Assembly (NCBI RefSeq): GCF_004212635.1
Contig: NZ_PSRT01000011.1
Span: forward strand, 29,575 to 93,574
Source of the DNA: Bradyrhizobium genosp. SA-3
GTDB lineage: Bacteria; Pseudomonadota; Alphaproteobacteria; Rhizobiales; Xanthobacteraceae
Direction: 5' to 3'
DNA length: 64,000 bases
This document shows, in pieces, positions 9,877 through 18,021 of this stretch (position 1 is the first letter of the stretch; each line of letters starts with the position of its first letter). A model generated the notes under the pieces. That model ran no database searches. It was not told where the DNA came from and worked only from the letters and a program-made list of their open reading frames with translations. Position numbers and translations under genes: made by a program.

Positions 9877-10533
9877 TCAGTGCGACATCAGGACTGGGAT
9901 GGTGATTGCACGAAGGATATCTCCCGCGATACCGCCGCGCAGCCTTTCTTGCAGCCGAGAGCGCCCGTATCTACCCATCACCAGCAGGTCGAGGCTTGCG
10001 TCCGCCGCAAGCGATAGGAGGGCGCGCTGCACTGAGCGGGATGTCGGGAGTGAGACGACCTTTGCAGAAAGTCCCGGCTTTGCAAGATACTGACCCAGAC
10101 AGGCGGTGGAGCTTTCCGCTGGGACCCTGCCGGAGTGGCGGTCGCGACGACGGTGAGGGCGTCTGCTTTACACAGCAGCGGCATCGCGTCTTGCAACGCG
10201 CGGGCCGCACGGCGGCGGCCGCCCCAGCAAATCCGAATTCGTCTGATCGAAGAAAGCGCCATGGAAAATCCATGGCGGGTACCAAACAGGGCAGGGAATA
10301 GACTGGTATGCCGGCGTTCCGTGCCCGCAGTGCCGCTTCGGCCCGCTCCAACGCACGCGACCGTTTGATTTCGAAGACTGAAGTGACTGCCGCCCAGCCG
10401 AGCGCAATGACCGCATAATGGTCCTCCCGTAACCGACCGCCACAGCGCCAAGATGCGCACCTATGCCCAATGCGAAGGAAATCGGACCGTTTACTGCAGC
10501 CCGCACCGGGAGCTCCGTGGGAGGATGGACCAA
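9877..10533 (-). pseudogene. Universal stress protein (UspA family), frameshifted
   Basis: Pieces of a UspA-domain protein appear in order but in different frames: an N-terminal NGPISFALGIGAHLGAVAVG, a middle RARNAGIPVYSL, then ICWGGRRRAARALQDAMPLL, and a C-terminal LDLLVMGRYGRSRL ending in ITIPVLMSH just before the stop at 9877-9879. Intact relatives are soluble stress proteins, often under low-oxygen control in this genus. At least two or three frameshifts are needed, so the gene is dead. The recognition is by family resemblance. Confidence 0.7.
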
Positions 10534-10823
10534 TATATTGCCGAACTATGCCGTTCTCCGGGCTGATAGAACTGCCGCCCATCGGAGCACAAACCTGGGC
10601 CCGCGCAATTGATCTGCTTCATACGCCGTCGTGATTTTGTTTAAGCAAGCAGCAGCTCTCGCGATGGTCCGGAGGCAAGAAACTAGCATCGCGTGTATTG
10701 CATCGGTAGCCGTCACTGAAAACATGATCGGCGCGGCGCGGTGCGCCCGAAAACCCTCCGTTCGTCGTCTGGACTGCGCAGCTTGAATGCATGCATCAGC
10801 CATTCGCGCCATTTGCGCTGCTG
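10534..10823. other. Short gap between the Usp pseudogene and fixJ
   Basis: A minus-strand frame 10812-10546 (88 residues) exists, but it shows no family resemblance and no good ribosome binding site. Confidence 0.3.
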
Positions 10824-11429
10824 CTAGAGTCCCGCTGTAATGGCGATCCGCATCAACTCGGACATGCTACGGACATGGGACTTGGCCATGAGGTTCGCAC
10901 GGTAGACCTCGACCGTCCGGGGACTGATGCCGAGATCATGGGCGATCACCTTGTTAATCTTGCCGGCTAATAGTCCCTGCAGGACGTCACGCTCGCGCGA
11001 CGAGAGGTCCGCGAGGCGGGCTTCCGCCTGCAGTTTCGCTGCGTCATCGGCTGGCTTTGCTGGCCGCGCTTCCAAAGCACTATTGATCGCACGTAATAGC
11101 ACCTCCTCCTCGAACGGCTTCTCAATGAAGTCGACCGCACCCGCTTTCATCGCTTCGACTGCGAGCGATACGTCGCCATGACCAGTTATCAGGACGACGG
11201 GGCAGTCGACGCGATCGGCCTTCACTTTGCGGACCAGTTCGAGCCCGCTCATACCCGGCATGCGAATGTCTGACACAATGCAGTCAACCGGACCGCTCGC
11301 GACGTCATTGAGAAACGCGGTCGCCGTCTCATAGGTTGCTACGTAGAAACCGTTAACATCAAGCAGAAACGCAAGCGAGTCCCGCATCGCGGCGTCATCG
11401 TCGATCACAAGAATGCGCCGGCCAATCAT
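10824..11429 (-). CDS. fixJ: Response regulator FixJ
   Basis: A 201-residue two-domain regulator. The receiver has VIDDDAAMRD, the phospho-acceptor in CIVSDIRMPGMSGLEL, the switch Thr in VVLITGHGD and EKPFEEE. The C-terminal LuxR-type helix-turn-helix has LSSRERDVLQGLLAGKINK and ISPRTVEVYRANLM. This is the FixJ architecture, which on phosphorylation by FixL activates fixK at low oxygen. Its ATG overlaps the fixL stop by four bases (ATGA), the usual coupling, but the upstream fixL is reduced to a C-terminal stub. FixJ therefore looks intact but orphaned, and would need another kinase or act unphosphorylated. Confidence 0.92.
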   Translation of the reverse strand: MIGRRILVIDDDAAMRDSLAFLLDVNGFYVATYETATAFLNDVASGPVDCIVSDIRMPGMSGLELVRKVKADRVDCPVVLITGHGDVSLAVEAMKAGAVDFIEKPFEEEVLLRAINSALEARPAKPADDAAKLQAEARLADLSSRERDVLQGLLAGKINKVIAHDLGISPRTVEVYRANLMAKSHVRSMSELMRIAITAGL

Positions 11430-11600
11430 GTCTCTTCACTAAGCTCCGCGAACGCGGTGAACTGAAAGATCGTGCCGCCGCCCGGATTCGATTCCGCGAC
11501 GATGTGGCCGCAGTGTGACTCGAATGGTCTGGCAGATTGATAGCCTCACACGCATCATGGTCTTTGGTCGTGACAAAGCCGGCCCTATCTGGGCCAGATG
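11426..11600 (-). pseudogene. fixL: fixL remnant, C-terminal ATPase tail only
   Basis: The tail of a histidine kinase is readable: the G2-like segment MMRVRLSICQTI in one frame, then ESHCGHIVAESNPGGGTIFQ in another, ending AELSEET with the stop overlapping the fixJ start. The heme-PAS and phosphotransfer domains are gone, and the upstream DNA encodes unrelated small ORFs. This leaves no functional FixL at this locus. Confidence 0.75.
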
Positions 11601-11821
11601 CGCCAGTGCGTCGGCTGCACGGCTACGTGTTCTCCGGTCTTTGCCTTGATCCAGCCGCCGAAGATCCGACGGCAAGGAAAGACCACCCGGTGAATCGTAT
11701 TACCCTCGATCACGGCGATCTCCAGATCCCGATCAAACGGCGGCGCCGTTTCGAGCCGCTCCCAGGTCAGGTCGCCGTTAGATCTTGAACGGCGTTCATC
11801 GCTGCCGGCTGACAAATTCAC
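11585..11821 (-). CDS. Small protein of unknown function, 78 residues
   Basis: It starts at a GTG with AGAAGG just upstream, overlapping the end of the preceding ORF by four bases (GTGA). The core (PPFDRDLEIAVIEGN, then HRVVFPCRR and ending PTHWRIW) looks like a compact beta-rich protein; similar short proteins are common in Bradyrhizobium as far as I remember. It is the last member of a three-gene unit that begins at 12509 and has a FixK-type box in front, so microaerobic expression is likely. No enzymatic motif is visible. Confidence 0.65.
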   Translation of the reverse strand: MNLSAGSDERRSRSNGDLTWERLETAPPFDRDLEIAVIEGNTIHRVVFPCRRIFGGWIKAKTGEHVAVQPTHWRIWPR

Positions 11822-12159
11822 GCAACCTTCTGAACAGTACGGACGAGATCGTTTGGCCGGCGCGCGAACAGGCTCAGCCCAATATTACCAAGGCGGCGCG
11901 TGGTCTCGATCACGTCAGCCGCGGCCGGGGTTTTATCGGCCGTGGCGCCGTTGAACCTATCGTGCCGGGACATCATCCGCTCACCAACCGAAATATTAGG
12001 ATTCGCGCTGCGAAACAACTCCGGGCCTTCGGTCGAATCGATCTGGATCAGCTCAAGCCCTCGGCGGTTGCTATTGATCGCTGTTCTGCAGAAGTTAAAC
12101 TGGACTGCCGCTCCCGCAATCTGGCCCGCGGCGGGACAAATGGCGCCGTGGTCTGTCAT
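11818..12159 (-). CDS. Small protein of unknown function, 113 residues
   Basis: The ATG at 12159 has a strong GGAGGA site nine bases upstream. The protein is soluble and alpha-helical in look, with the C-terminal DVIETTRRLGNIGLSLFARR. The last codons overlap the next gene by four bases. No family is recognised. A phasin-like role is conceivable from size and composition but is not supported. It belongs to the 12509-11585 unit behind a FixK-type box. Confidence 0.65.
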   Translation of the reverse strand: MTDHGAICPAAGQIAGAAVQFNFCRTAINSNRRGLELIQIDSTEGPELFRSANPNISVGERMMSRHDRFNGATADKTPAAADVIETTRRLGNIGLSLFARRPNDLVRTVQKVA

Positions 12160-12233
12160 GTCGAAACATCCTCCGTTGATGAGAAATCTCCTTGTCCCAC
12201 GGCGTCGGCGTGGGGCGTTGGGTTGTGATGACG

Positions 12234-12509
12234 TCAGCCGCGCCCTTGCGAGCGGGGCGGCATCCCCAGGCGAGAATGGGAAGACGCCGGAATTCGCTTG
12301 ACGACATTCGGATGGGCCGAGCTGCGCTCGGCGCCGATCATCGCGCCGGTCCGCAGGTCGATGAAGTGGACGCCATCGCAAGCGGCGCAGGTTATCTCGC
12401 GCAGGTCATCGGCACTCAGCTCGGGTGCGTCCGGCAGCAGTCCTTGAACCCGGTCGCCGGTATCTGGACATGAAAAGATGATGGGCCGCCAAGTCTTTCT
12501 GTCTGCCAT
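12234..12509 (-). CDS. Small zinc-ribbon-like protein, 91 residues
   Basis: The sequence MADRKTWRPIIFSCPDTGDR is followed later by ITCAACDGVHFIDLRTG. The CxxT and CxxC pair looks like a small zinc ribbon, as in many short Bradyrhizobium proteins. The start at 12509 has AAGG upstream; a longer frame to 12770 lacks conserved-looking sequence. A perfect FixK-type box is centred 61 bases upstream. Probable first gene of a low-oxygen unit with the two ORFs that follow. The molecular role is unknown. Confidence 0.7.
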   Translation of the reverse strand: MADRKTWRPIIFSCPDTGDRVQGLLPDAPELSADDLREITCAACDGVHFIDLRTGAMIGAERSSAHPNVVKRIPASSHSRLGMPPRSQGRG

Positions 12510-12563
12510 GTGTCTGACCTTGGACTGGAAGACCACTTCTATCAGTAAGCAGCCGCCGCAGTA

Positions 12564-12577
12564 TTGATACAGGTCAA
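12564..12577 (-). promoter_or_regulatory. FixK/FNR-type operator for the 12509-11585 unit
   Basis: TTGATACAGGTCAA is a perfect TTGA-N6-TCAA palindrome centred 61 bases before the start of the zinc-ribbon-like ORF. Confidence 0.75.
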
Positions 12578-13116
12578 AAGGAGCTGATGCGCGTCCAGCA
12601 TGGCCGAGCTCGAGCGGCCGCTGCGAGCCGGACAGGCCCGTGTTGGCAGACGACATGTCCCAATTCGGGCGATCCGCCAGTGCCTCGCGTTGGTCCGCAA
12701 CACGCCAGCGTGTAGCCGGGTTGATGAGGCGCACCGCACGCGAATGGGCCACGACAGCATTTGTCCTCAATGCTGTGATCGGCCGGCAAGCAGAAAAGTT
12801 CGCGGCCTCTCGAGGTTCCGTATTGCCAGCGGTTGAGTATGGGATCGATAGAGATCAATAGCCGGCATCTCGGGCGTGAGGGCGCATGCTGCTCTCAATC
12901 GTCTCTTTAAGACATTCCTCGATCATCGACTCAATTTTGTTGGTCGAGGGCATGAGCAGACCAGAAGGCGCTGTCGCTCGGCTCAAAACAGAGTGCGGTC
13001 CGCCAAGCCGGACAGATAGCGATTGCGGGGGCTGCGGGACAACAGGAGCGCTCGCGCCGCGCCGCCCAAGTCTCGACCGCATCTCCGAGGAGCGGACAAC
13101 CTCCTGGGGATGCTGC
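12578..13116. other. Region between two divergent FixK-type boxes
   Basis: Overlapping frames on both strands (for example 12640-12861 plus and 13130-12855 minus) have no clear start signals and no recognisable domain. A weaker box-like sequence (TCGATAGAGATCAA) lies near 12844. Confidence 0.3.
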
Positions 13117-13130
13117 TTGAGGCAGATCAA
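13117..13130 (+). promoter_or_regulatory. FixK/FNR-type operator for the 13191 ORF
   Basis: TTGAGGCAGATCAA is a perfect TTGA-N6-TCAA palindrome. Its centre lies 67 bases before the ATG at 13191, suited to class II activation. Confidence 0.75.
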
Positions 13131-13190
13131 ATACTCTTGTGGCGCGAATGGCAGAATGGCGGATAAGCAAACCCACAGGAAGACGGTGCC

Positions 13191-13418
13191 ATGCCTTCAT
13201 TTAACGTTCGGTTCATTAAGACCGTTTGTGACGATACCGGCCATGAGCATCGTGCCTGTCAGGCGGCGTTCAAGATCGATGCCGCCTCGCTGAGTGCTGC
13301 TGCACAGCAGGCGGAGACCGATTTCTGCAAGCAAAAGAGTGTCCGCGATTGGACAGTCTTCGCCGATGTGATCGAGCTTCGAACCCCGCCTGCATTGCCG
13401 CCGGCATGGGGTGGTTAG
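13191..13418 (+). CDS. Small conserved-type protein, 75 residues
   Basis: The start MPSFNVRFIKTVCDD and the end VRDWTVFADVIEL resemble a small rhizobial protein type I recall, with a beta-strand opening, a helix rich in Ala and Gln, and a conserved-looking RDW near the C-terminus. It is cytoplasmic with no membrane segment. A perfect FixK-type box stands directly upstream, so it is likely induced under microaerobic conditions. The biochemical function is unknown. Confidence 0.72.
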   Translation: MPSFNVRFIKTVCDDTGHEHRACQAAFKIDAASLSAAAQQAETDFCKQKSVRDWTVFADVIELRTPPALPPAWGG

Positions 13419-13465
13419 CTTGAGTTTGGCCAGGGAAGTCTGCGAATTGAATTGGGAGTCAATCC

Positions 13466-13795
13466 ATGAATCTAGGCGCGATCCCGGACAGCGTCGTGCC
13501 GACCGTCGATTTGAGAGAACAACTCGTGATGCTGTCGTCAATTCGGCAGGCGCCATGTTGTCTCACGACACCTAAGCGGACCTCGCTGGACGGTTTGCCA
13601 GCCTGCCGTTCAACTGGCTCTGCAGCGCTCCGCCAAGCGTCGTACCGGCGCGCCATCCGGATCGAAGGATTTGCTCCCACAAATCGGTCTTATTTGATTG
13701 ATGTCAAAAACAAGTCTGCCTCCTGCAGCTATGGCTGTTTCGAAGAGCATGCATGTTTGGCCAATCTGCACATATCGATGCCCTTGTCGGTTTAG
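13466..13795 (+). CDS. Doubtful ORF, 109 residues
   Basis: The ATG has GGGAG nine bases upstream and lies 47 bases after the previous ORF. The first fifty residues look protein-like (VVPTVDLREQLVMLSSIRQ), but the rest is rich in Cys, Ser and Arg and reads like out-of-frame sequence. A frameshifted relic is as likely as an active gene. Confidence 0.3.
   Translation: MNLGAIPDSVVPTVDLREQLVMLSSIRQAPCCLTTPKRTSLDGLPACRSTGSAALRQASYRRAIRIEGFAPTNRSYLIDVKNKSASCSYGCFEEHACLANLHISMPLSV
13694..13707 (+). promoter_or_regulatory. FixK/FNR-type operator
   Basis: TTGATTGATGTCAA is a perfect TTGA-N6-TCAA palindrome, about 150 bases before the cysteine-motif ORF at 13850. It lies inside the doubtful ORF 13466-13795, which further argues against that ORF. 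Confidence 0.65.
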
Positions 13796-13849
13796 GAATC
13801 TGCTCAGCCGGTTACGAGCGATCCGTCCCGGAAATCCGAACCGACTCAC

Positions 13850-14209
13850 TTGAGCCCGCAGGACATCGATGCGATCGCACGTGAGCTTAATCTGTCCACA
13901 TCCGCCTTTCTAACCATGGCGCAAAGACCGGGCTCTCCTGAAGCCTTAAGCAAGCGCCTCTCACTTGCCGGTCTTTCCGAGAATGCGCTTGCTGCCGCCA
14001 AGGAGACGTATTGCGCGAGGCAGCGGGTGTGCGGCCTGTGTCAGGCCAAGACCCGCTGCGCCGCCGACCTCGAGAGGCAGAACCATGCAATCCGCTCAAA
14101 GACCGCCCAAACGAACAGGCCCCGCGGCTCGGTCGTGAGATATCCTCCCGCTGCGCTTTCGCGATCGATCGCGCTCAATCAGTTCCTCGCCGAAGATCTT
14201 GACTCCTGA
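13850..14209 (+). pseudogene. Small Cys-motif protein (DUF6455-like), frameshifted
   Basis: The N-terminal part (DIDAIARELNLSTSAFLTMA) and the cysteine motif GLCQAKTRCAADLER look like a rhizobial small-protein family I associate with DUF6455, where a C-terminal YCPNA-type motif follows. Here the expected C-terminus is displaced (NEQAPRLGREI occurs in another frame), and the frame can only begin at a TTG. It is therefore probably broken. A FixK-type box lies upstream. Identity rests on the cysteine pattern only. Confidence 0.5.
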
Positions 14210-14272
14210 GCAAGCCCCATTTCAAAGAAGGCCAACACAGGACAAGCCCATCGCCGCCTCGAAAGCCACGAC

Positions 14273-14960
14273 ATGGGTGAAGCAGGCCTGATGTCTGCAT
14301 TCGTTGTTTCTGCCTACGCTTGCTTCTTTGCCGGAGCGATGGGACACGATCCGGCGTTTACCTTCTGCGCATTGTTGGCTTTCGCCGCCAGTCTGGCCGT
14401 CGCCGCCGTCATCCTCAATCGCCACTATGAACGGCGGGCGCGACTACCGCCGGCGGAGATGAACGGTCGGCCGAGCTACAACTCGGTCCGATCAAATTCG
14501 CTTGGCGATGTGGCATCACCGGGTTTTCCATCGGTCTTCTATCGCGTCACAGCTTGCTTGGCCTGCACTGATTTCGGTCTGTCCTGGACGAGCTTCGGGC
14601 GACTCCGCCCGCTGCATACGTCGGCTATGATCTTTGCGTTCGGCGGCAACGTGCTTATCGCGACCTCGTTCTACGTCGTGCAGAAGACGCCGCACGCGAC
14701 TGACTGGCGATCTCGCGCCGTGGTTAGTGGTCGTCGGCTATGGTGTGTGTCAATGTTTTTGTTCTGGTCGCGGGCACCGCTATCTGTTCGGCACCACCCA
14801 GTCGAAGGAATACGCCGAGCCGAAGTGGTACGCCGATCTCTGGCTCACCATCGTCTGGGTCATCTATCCCATTGTGTTCCTTGCGACATTGGTGAAAAGG
14901 AAGGAGCCGCAGTCTTTAAACGCGACTGTTGCTTCGATGTCACCAAATGGATGAACCGGC
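14273..14960 (+). pseudogene. fixN: fixN (ccoN) remnant, cbb3 oxidase subunit I, 5' part only
   Basis: Segments of the N-terminal third of FixN appear in order across frames: [77 protein letters not shown], then [20 protein letters not shown] and [10 protein letters not shown]. The catalytic subunit of the high-affinity oxidase is about 540 residues; here only about 230 codons remain, with several frameshifts, and the heme-copper ligand region is missing. No fixO, fixQ or fixP follows. An active fixNOQP must be elsewhere if the strain fixes nitrogen. Confidence 0.88.
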
Positions 14961-14990
14961 GATCTACGCTCGTGTCAAACGAGGGACGAC

Positions 14991-15209
14991 ATGTTCGATA
15001 TTTATTTGAACGGAAGACACGATCTTTTGGTCGTTCCGCGAGGCTTTGCGATCCCCGCGGGATTGGACGGCAATTGGAAGCGAAAGAAGCGGGCGGTGCG
15101 TTCGGTGAGCGATGTCATTCGCCAAGATGTGCAACAGCGCGGTTACCACCGACGTAGTTTGATCTCAAATCGGTCGAAGGCGGCAGTTGAGACCTCGTCA
15201 CACGCGTAG
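14991..15209 (+). CDS. Small protein of unknown function, 72 residues
   Basis: [19 protein letters not shown] and the basic stretch [18 protein letters not shown] look like a real small soluble protein; GAGG lies nine bases before the ATG. It directly follows the fixN remnant. No domain is recognised. Confidence 0.55.
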   Translation: MFDIYLNGRHDLLVVPRGFAIPAGLDGNWKRKKRAVRSVSDVIRQDVQQRGYHRRSLISNRSKAAVETSSHA

Positions 15210-15218
15210 CCAACGCGG

Positions 15219-15430
15219 CTATCCACGCTGAGCCAGTCTTCGAAACTCTCTGGGCAGGATGTCGCCGATGCGGTCGAGAAACTTGCTTACCGCGTCGACG
15301 GCAGATGGGAATCCTGCTTCATTAGGCTTAGGGAGCAAGGTTTCTTTGAAAAAGCGCCGCACGGCGCTGCGGCTTCCCTCAGGATAAGTATTATAGAGCT
15401 TTTCCTTGAGTCGATGGCGTGCGCGCGTGA
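15219..15430 (-). pseudogene. C-terminal fragment without a start codon
   Basis: An open minus-strand frame reads RHRLKEKLYNTYPEGSR and later AVDAVSKFLDRIGDILPREF, ending at 15219. It looks like genuine protein but has no start codon after the preceding stop, so it is probably the tail of a lost gene. Confidence 0.35.
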
Positions 15431-15804
15431 GTTTTCAGCTGTCCATACTGAAGATACTTGCCGGCCAGCCGCACGGACGGGCGAGCATTGAAGTCGTTAA
15501 ACAACACTTGGCCATCTATTATAGCAGCGGCCCAGAGTGGCCGGCGCGTATGAAGCGCATCGCAAGCCGCGCGCCCCAGCTCGATGTTTTCGGCCAAAGG
15601 CTGATCGAGCGAGAGGCCGGGTGCTGGATTATCACCGAGGAGGGAAGGAAGTCTCTTGAGACGCTCGAACAGCTAGATCGGGGTGTTATGCAGGGTCAGG
15701 TTGAGCGGGAGATCGCGCAAGAGCCCGAAGATGAGCAGCCGTCCCTGGTGTCTTCGCAGCTGCGAACGAGCGCGTGCAGAAAGCGCTGCCCGGCAAGCGA
15801 TTGA
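15406..15804 (+). CDS. Winged-helix-like protein of unknown function
   Basis: A 132-residue protein starting at TTG (an in-frame GTG at 15424 is possible). The sequence (VSFQLSILKILAGQPHGRAS, MKRIASRAPQLDVFGQRL, AGCWIITEEGRKSLETLE) has the layout of a small winged helix: helix, helix, then a beta hairpin with the pattern IITEEGR. Similar proteins occur repeatedly in Bradyrhizobium as far as I recall. It could be a DNA-binding accessory factor. The tail after residue 110 looks disordered and may be a frameshifted end. Confidence 0.6.
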   Translation: MSRWRARVSFQLSILKILAGQPHGRASIEVVKQHLAIYYSSGPEWPARMKRIASRAPQLDVFGQRLIEREAGCWIITEEGRKSLETLEQLDRGVMQGQVEREIAQEPEDEQPSLVSSQLRTSACRKRCPASD

Positions 15805-15906
15805 GCCCGCGCAAAGGCCTATCAGCGTGACGGCTTGCCGCTCAATCCCTTGCTGATGGCCACGTACTCCGATTAGATCGCGCAAGTTCAGTTTGGAGAT
15901 AATGCA

Positions 15907-16077
15907 ATGGCAATGGGTACTGTGAAGTGGTTCAACGCGACCAAGGGATATGGCTTCATCCAACCTGAGGATGGAGGAGCTGACGTCTTCGTGCACATCA
16001 GCGCGGTCGAGAAGGCCGGCTACACCAATCTCGCGGAAGGCGCCCGGGTCAGTTACGAGATGAAGGCCGGTCGTTGA
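15907..16077 (+). pseudogene. Cold-shock protein (CspA family) with an early in-frame stop
   Basis: MAMGTVKWFNATKGYGFIQP with RNP1 (KGYGFI) and RNP2 (VFVHIS) motifs defines a CspA-type nucleic-acid-binding protein. At 16075-16077 a TGA interrupts the frame after Ala-Gly-Arg; the same frame then continues GKISAENLRIG to a natural stop at 16111-16113. One base change would explain it. The product would be 56 residues instead of 68, losing the last beta strand. GGAGAT lies upstream of the ATG. A truncated but partly functional product is possible; loss of function is likelier. Confidence 0.85.
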
Positions 16078-16113
16078 GGCAAAATCAGTGCGGAGAATCT
16101 GCGTATTGGTTGA

Positions 16114-17099
16114 CGACGTCGCCGGGCGAGGGACTCTGCCCGGTCCTTCAGCGCTCTGACCGCCTCTGGCGTTCCGACCTGGAGTGTGGCTTCCTTACGA
16201 AGCCATCGAGTGGCCTCAGCATGTCATCTCGAAGGCTTGTCGTTGCTTTTTCAGCAAACATCTTATCCCCGAGATTGGGCATGATGATCTTGAATTGGGG
16301 TAGAGGGCATCAATTGCGCGGGCTGCATGAGATCGAGCGCAATCTGTCGAGCATTCCGGATCCGACCTCGGCACGCGTGAACCTCACCGATAACCGGCTC
16401 GCTCGAGTCGAGGACCATCAAGGGGCCGCGGTCTCTCTACGCGAAATTGGATACATCACACCGAAAGCGAATTGGACGAAAAGCGCGCGATCAAAGCTGA
16501 AGCGCGGCCCGTGACTTCACGTCGGCCGCCTCTCTCTAAGAAATCATCGCGGACGCTGAAACCACAACATCTTTCCGTTCTCTGTCCTTCTTCTAAAGAA
16601 GTGAAAGTTGTTCATCCGGCCACACTTTGCCCCTCCGACGCGTTGAGCCGAGCCCGGACGACGGACGAGACCGACCTGGCGTCTAGATAAGGCAGCGCGC
16701 CAATCGTCATAAGGAGACCATAGTAAGAGATCGCCACGATGTCTCCAGGGCCTCGATGTTTGATCGCTCTAGGTTTAATACAAATCACGAACCTCCCCGA
16801 GTTGCAGGTGTTGAGGTTCATCGCGATTGGCTTGCTCATCCCAGAACATGTTAGTCTACGTGCTTAGCTTCGAATAGAAAGGCGTCGATTGGGGCTGCAT
16901 TTAATTATAACGAAGCCTCTCAACACGGCGTCTGTACGAAGTTTACAATTCCACAGCTGCACTAGTCCAGACGCCTTGTCTTCCGAAAGCATGACCGAGC
17001 TTATACCCCGGCGCGAGTTCCTATGATTGTCTCATTTTTACGGTCGTCGCTCCGAAAAAACTGTGTTACAAGCCGCTCCTCTCAAAAGGAGCATTCATC
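16114..17099. other. About 1 kb with no clear gene
   Basis: A plus frame to 16514 has a modest protein-like end (ARVNLTDNRLARVEDHQ), and a minus frame 16839-16612 has a hydrophobic stretch (GDIVAISYYGLLMTIGALPY). Neither has a good start or a known family. The end of the region is somewhat A+T-rich and probably holds the promoter of the gene at 17100. Confidence 0.35.
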
Positions 17100-17285
17100 G
17101 TGAAAAAAGCAACCAAGAAACGCGTTAAGCGGCGCGAGTGGACGAAGGCAGATATCAAAGAGCTCAAAGTCCATTCGAAGGCTCGAACTCCGGTCATCAA
17201 AATAGCAAAAATGACCAAACGCAGTGTCGGTGCGCTACGCCAGAAGGCCTTAAATCTCGGAATCGGACTCGGACATCAGCGGTAA
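17100..17285 (+). CDS. Small basic SANT/Myb-like protein, 61 residues
   Basis: It begins with GTG, ten bases after AAAAGGAG. The sequence KKRVKRREWTKADIKELKVH and later KMTKRSVGALRQKALNLGIG has a tryptophan-containing first helix and a C-terminal recognition-like helix, as in SANT or GcrA-like small DNA-binding proteins. It is very basic, so nucleic-acid binding is probable. A second protein of the same design lies at 35652. The role is unknown. Confidence 0.7.
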   Translation: MKKATKKRVKRREWTKADIKELKVHSKARTPVIKIAKMTKRSVGALRQKALNLGIGLGHQR

Positions 17286-17785
17286 TTTTGAGCAACGCTG
17301 GCCACTGGCGCGGTAGGGCGGCTCGCGGGCCGCCCTCCATGGCCATACAAACTTTGTCGCACATTAGCTTTGCCGATCCGCGCTGAGAGAGTTTTTCACG
17401 CACGTGCTGGATGGCCTTCAATGTCGCGGAACGGGCTCCAACGCCTCCTCATCTTTGATCGTTTCGACGGCCGCTTGCGATGTATGATCGCGAGTGAAGA
17501 CATAGTCTTAGCCATAGCCCTGTCTCGAAGATAAAGCCCCGACACACTCGGTCCCGGCATGCATGCGATGGGGCCACATCGCCCAGTCCGAGGCGCGTTA
17601 GCGTTTCGAGAAGCTGACCACTCCCAGACGAACTCCCGTAGGGGCCGACTCTAGCATCCGTTCGCCAGCAGCTTCTTCAGCTTCGGCGAGGCAGTCTTGG
17701 CCGCGCTGGGCCGAACAATCGGCTGACCGCTTTAGCCAAATGGAAACAACCTCGCGAATGGGGCATCCTCGAAGCTCATGCCAGG
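17286..17785. other. Gap with possible gene tail
   Basis: On the minus strand near 17700-17650 a short open stretch ends SPKLKKLLANGC before a stop, which could be the tail of a lost protein. Otherwise nothing is recognised. Confidence 0.3.
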
Positions 17786-18019
17786 CTAAAGTTTGGGCGC
17801 AAGCGGACGCCGCCGAACCTGTCGGTTAGCTCGAGCTCCAAAGCGATATGGCGCGCTCAGCAGCAATTGAAAAAGCGCTCTGTTAGCTTGATAGATGGCG
17901 GCGGAGCGGTTACGTCCTGAACCCGTCATCACCTGCGCGCCCTCGGCGTTGTGAACGGACCACAACCACCTGCGACCGCGCTGCTTCAAGAAATACTCGA
18001 AGGATGGCAGACTGGACAT
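17786..18019 (-). CDS. Small protein of unknown function, 77 residues
   Basis: SFEYFLKQRGRRWLWSVHNA and AIYQANRALFQLLLSAPYR form a plausible beta-hairpin followed by a helix. It starts right after the MarR-like pseudogene, only two bases apart, on the same strand. No family name is known to me. Confidence 0.6.
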   Translation of the reverse strand: MSSLPSFEYFLKQRGRRWLWSVHNAEGAQVMTGSGRNRSAAIYQANRALFQLLLSAPYRFGARANRQVRRRPLAPKL

Positions 18020-18021
18020 GG

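Noticed and set aside
14193..14220. A FixK box in front of the fixN relic
   Set aside because: TTGACTCCTGAGCAA has seven instead of six central bases, so it does not fit; it may be a decayed box but cannot be claimed.
14273..15157. Reading this stretch as one 294-residue protein
   Set aside because: FixN segments alternate between frames; the single long frame is accidental.
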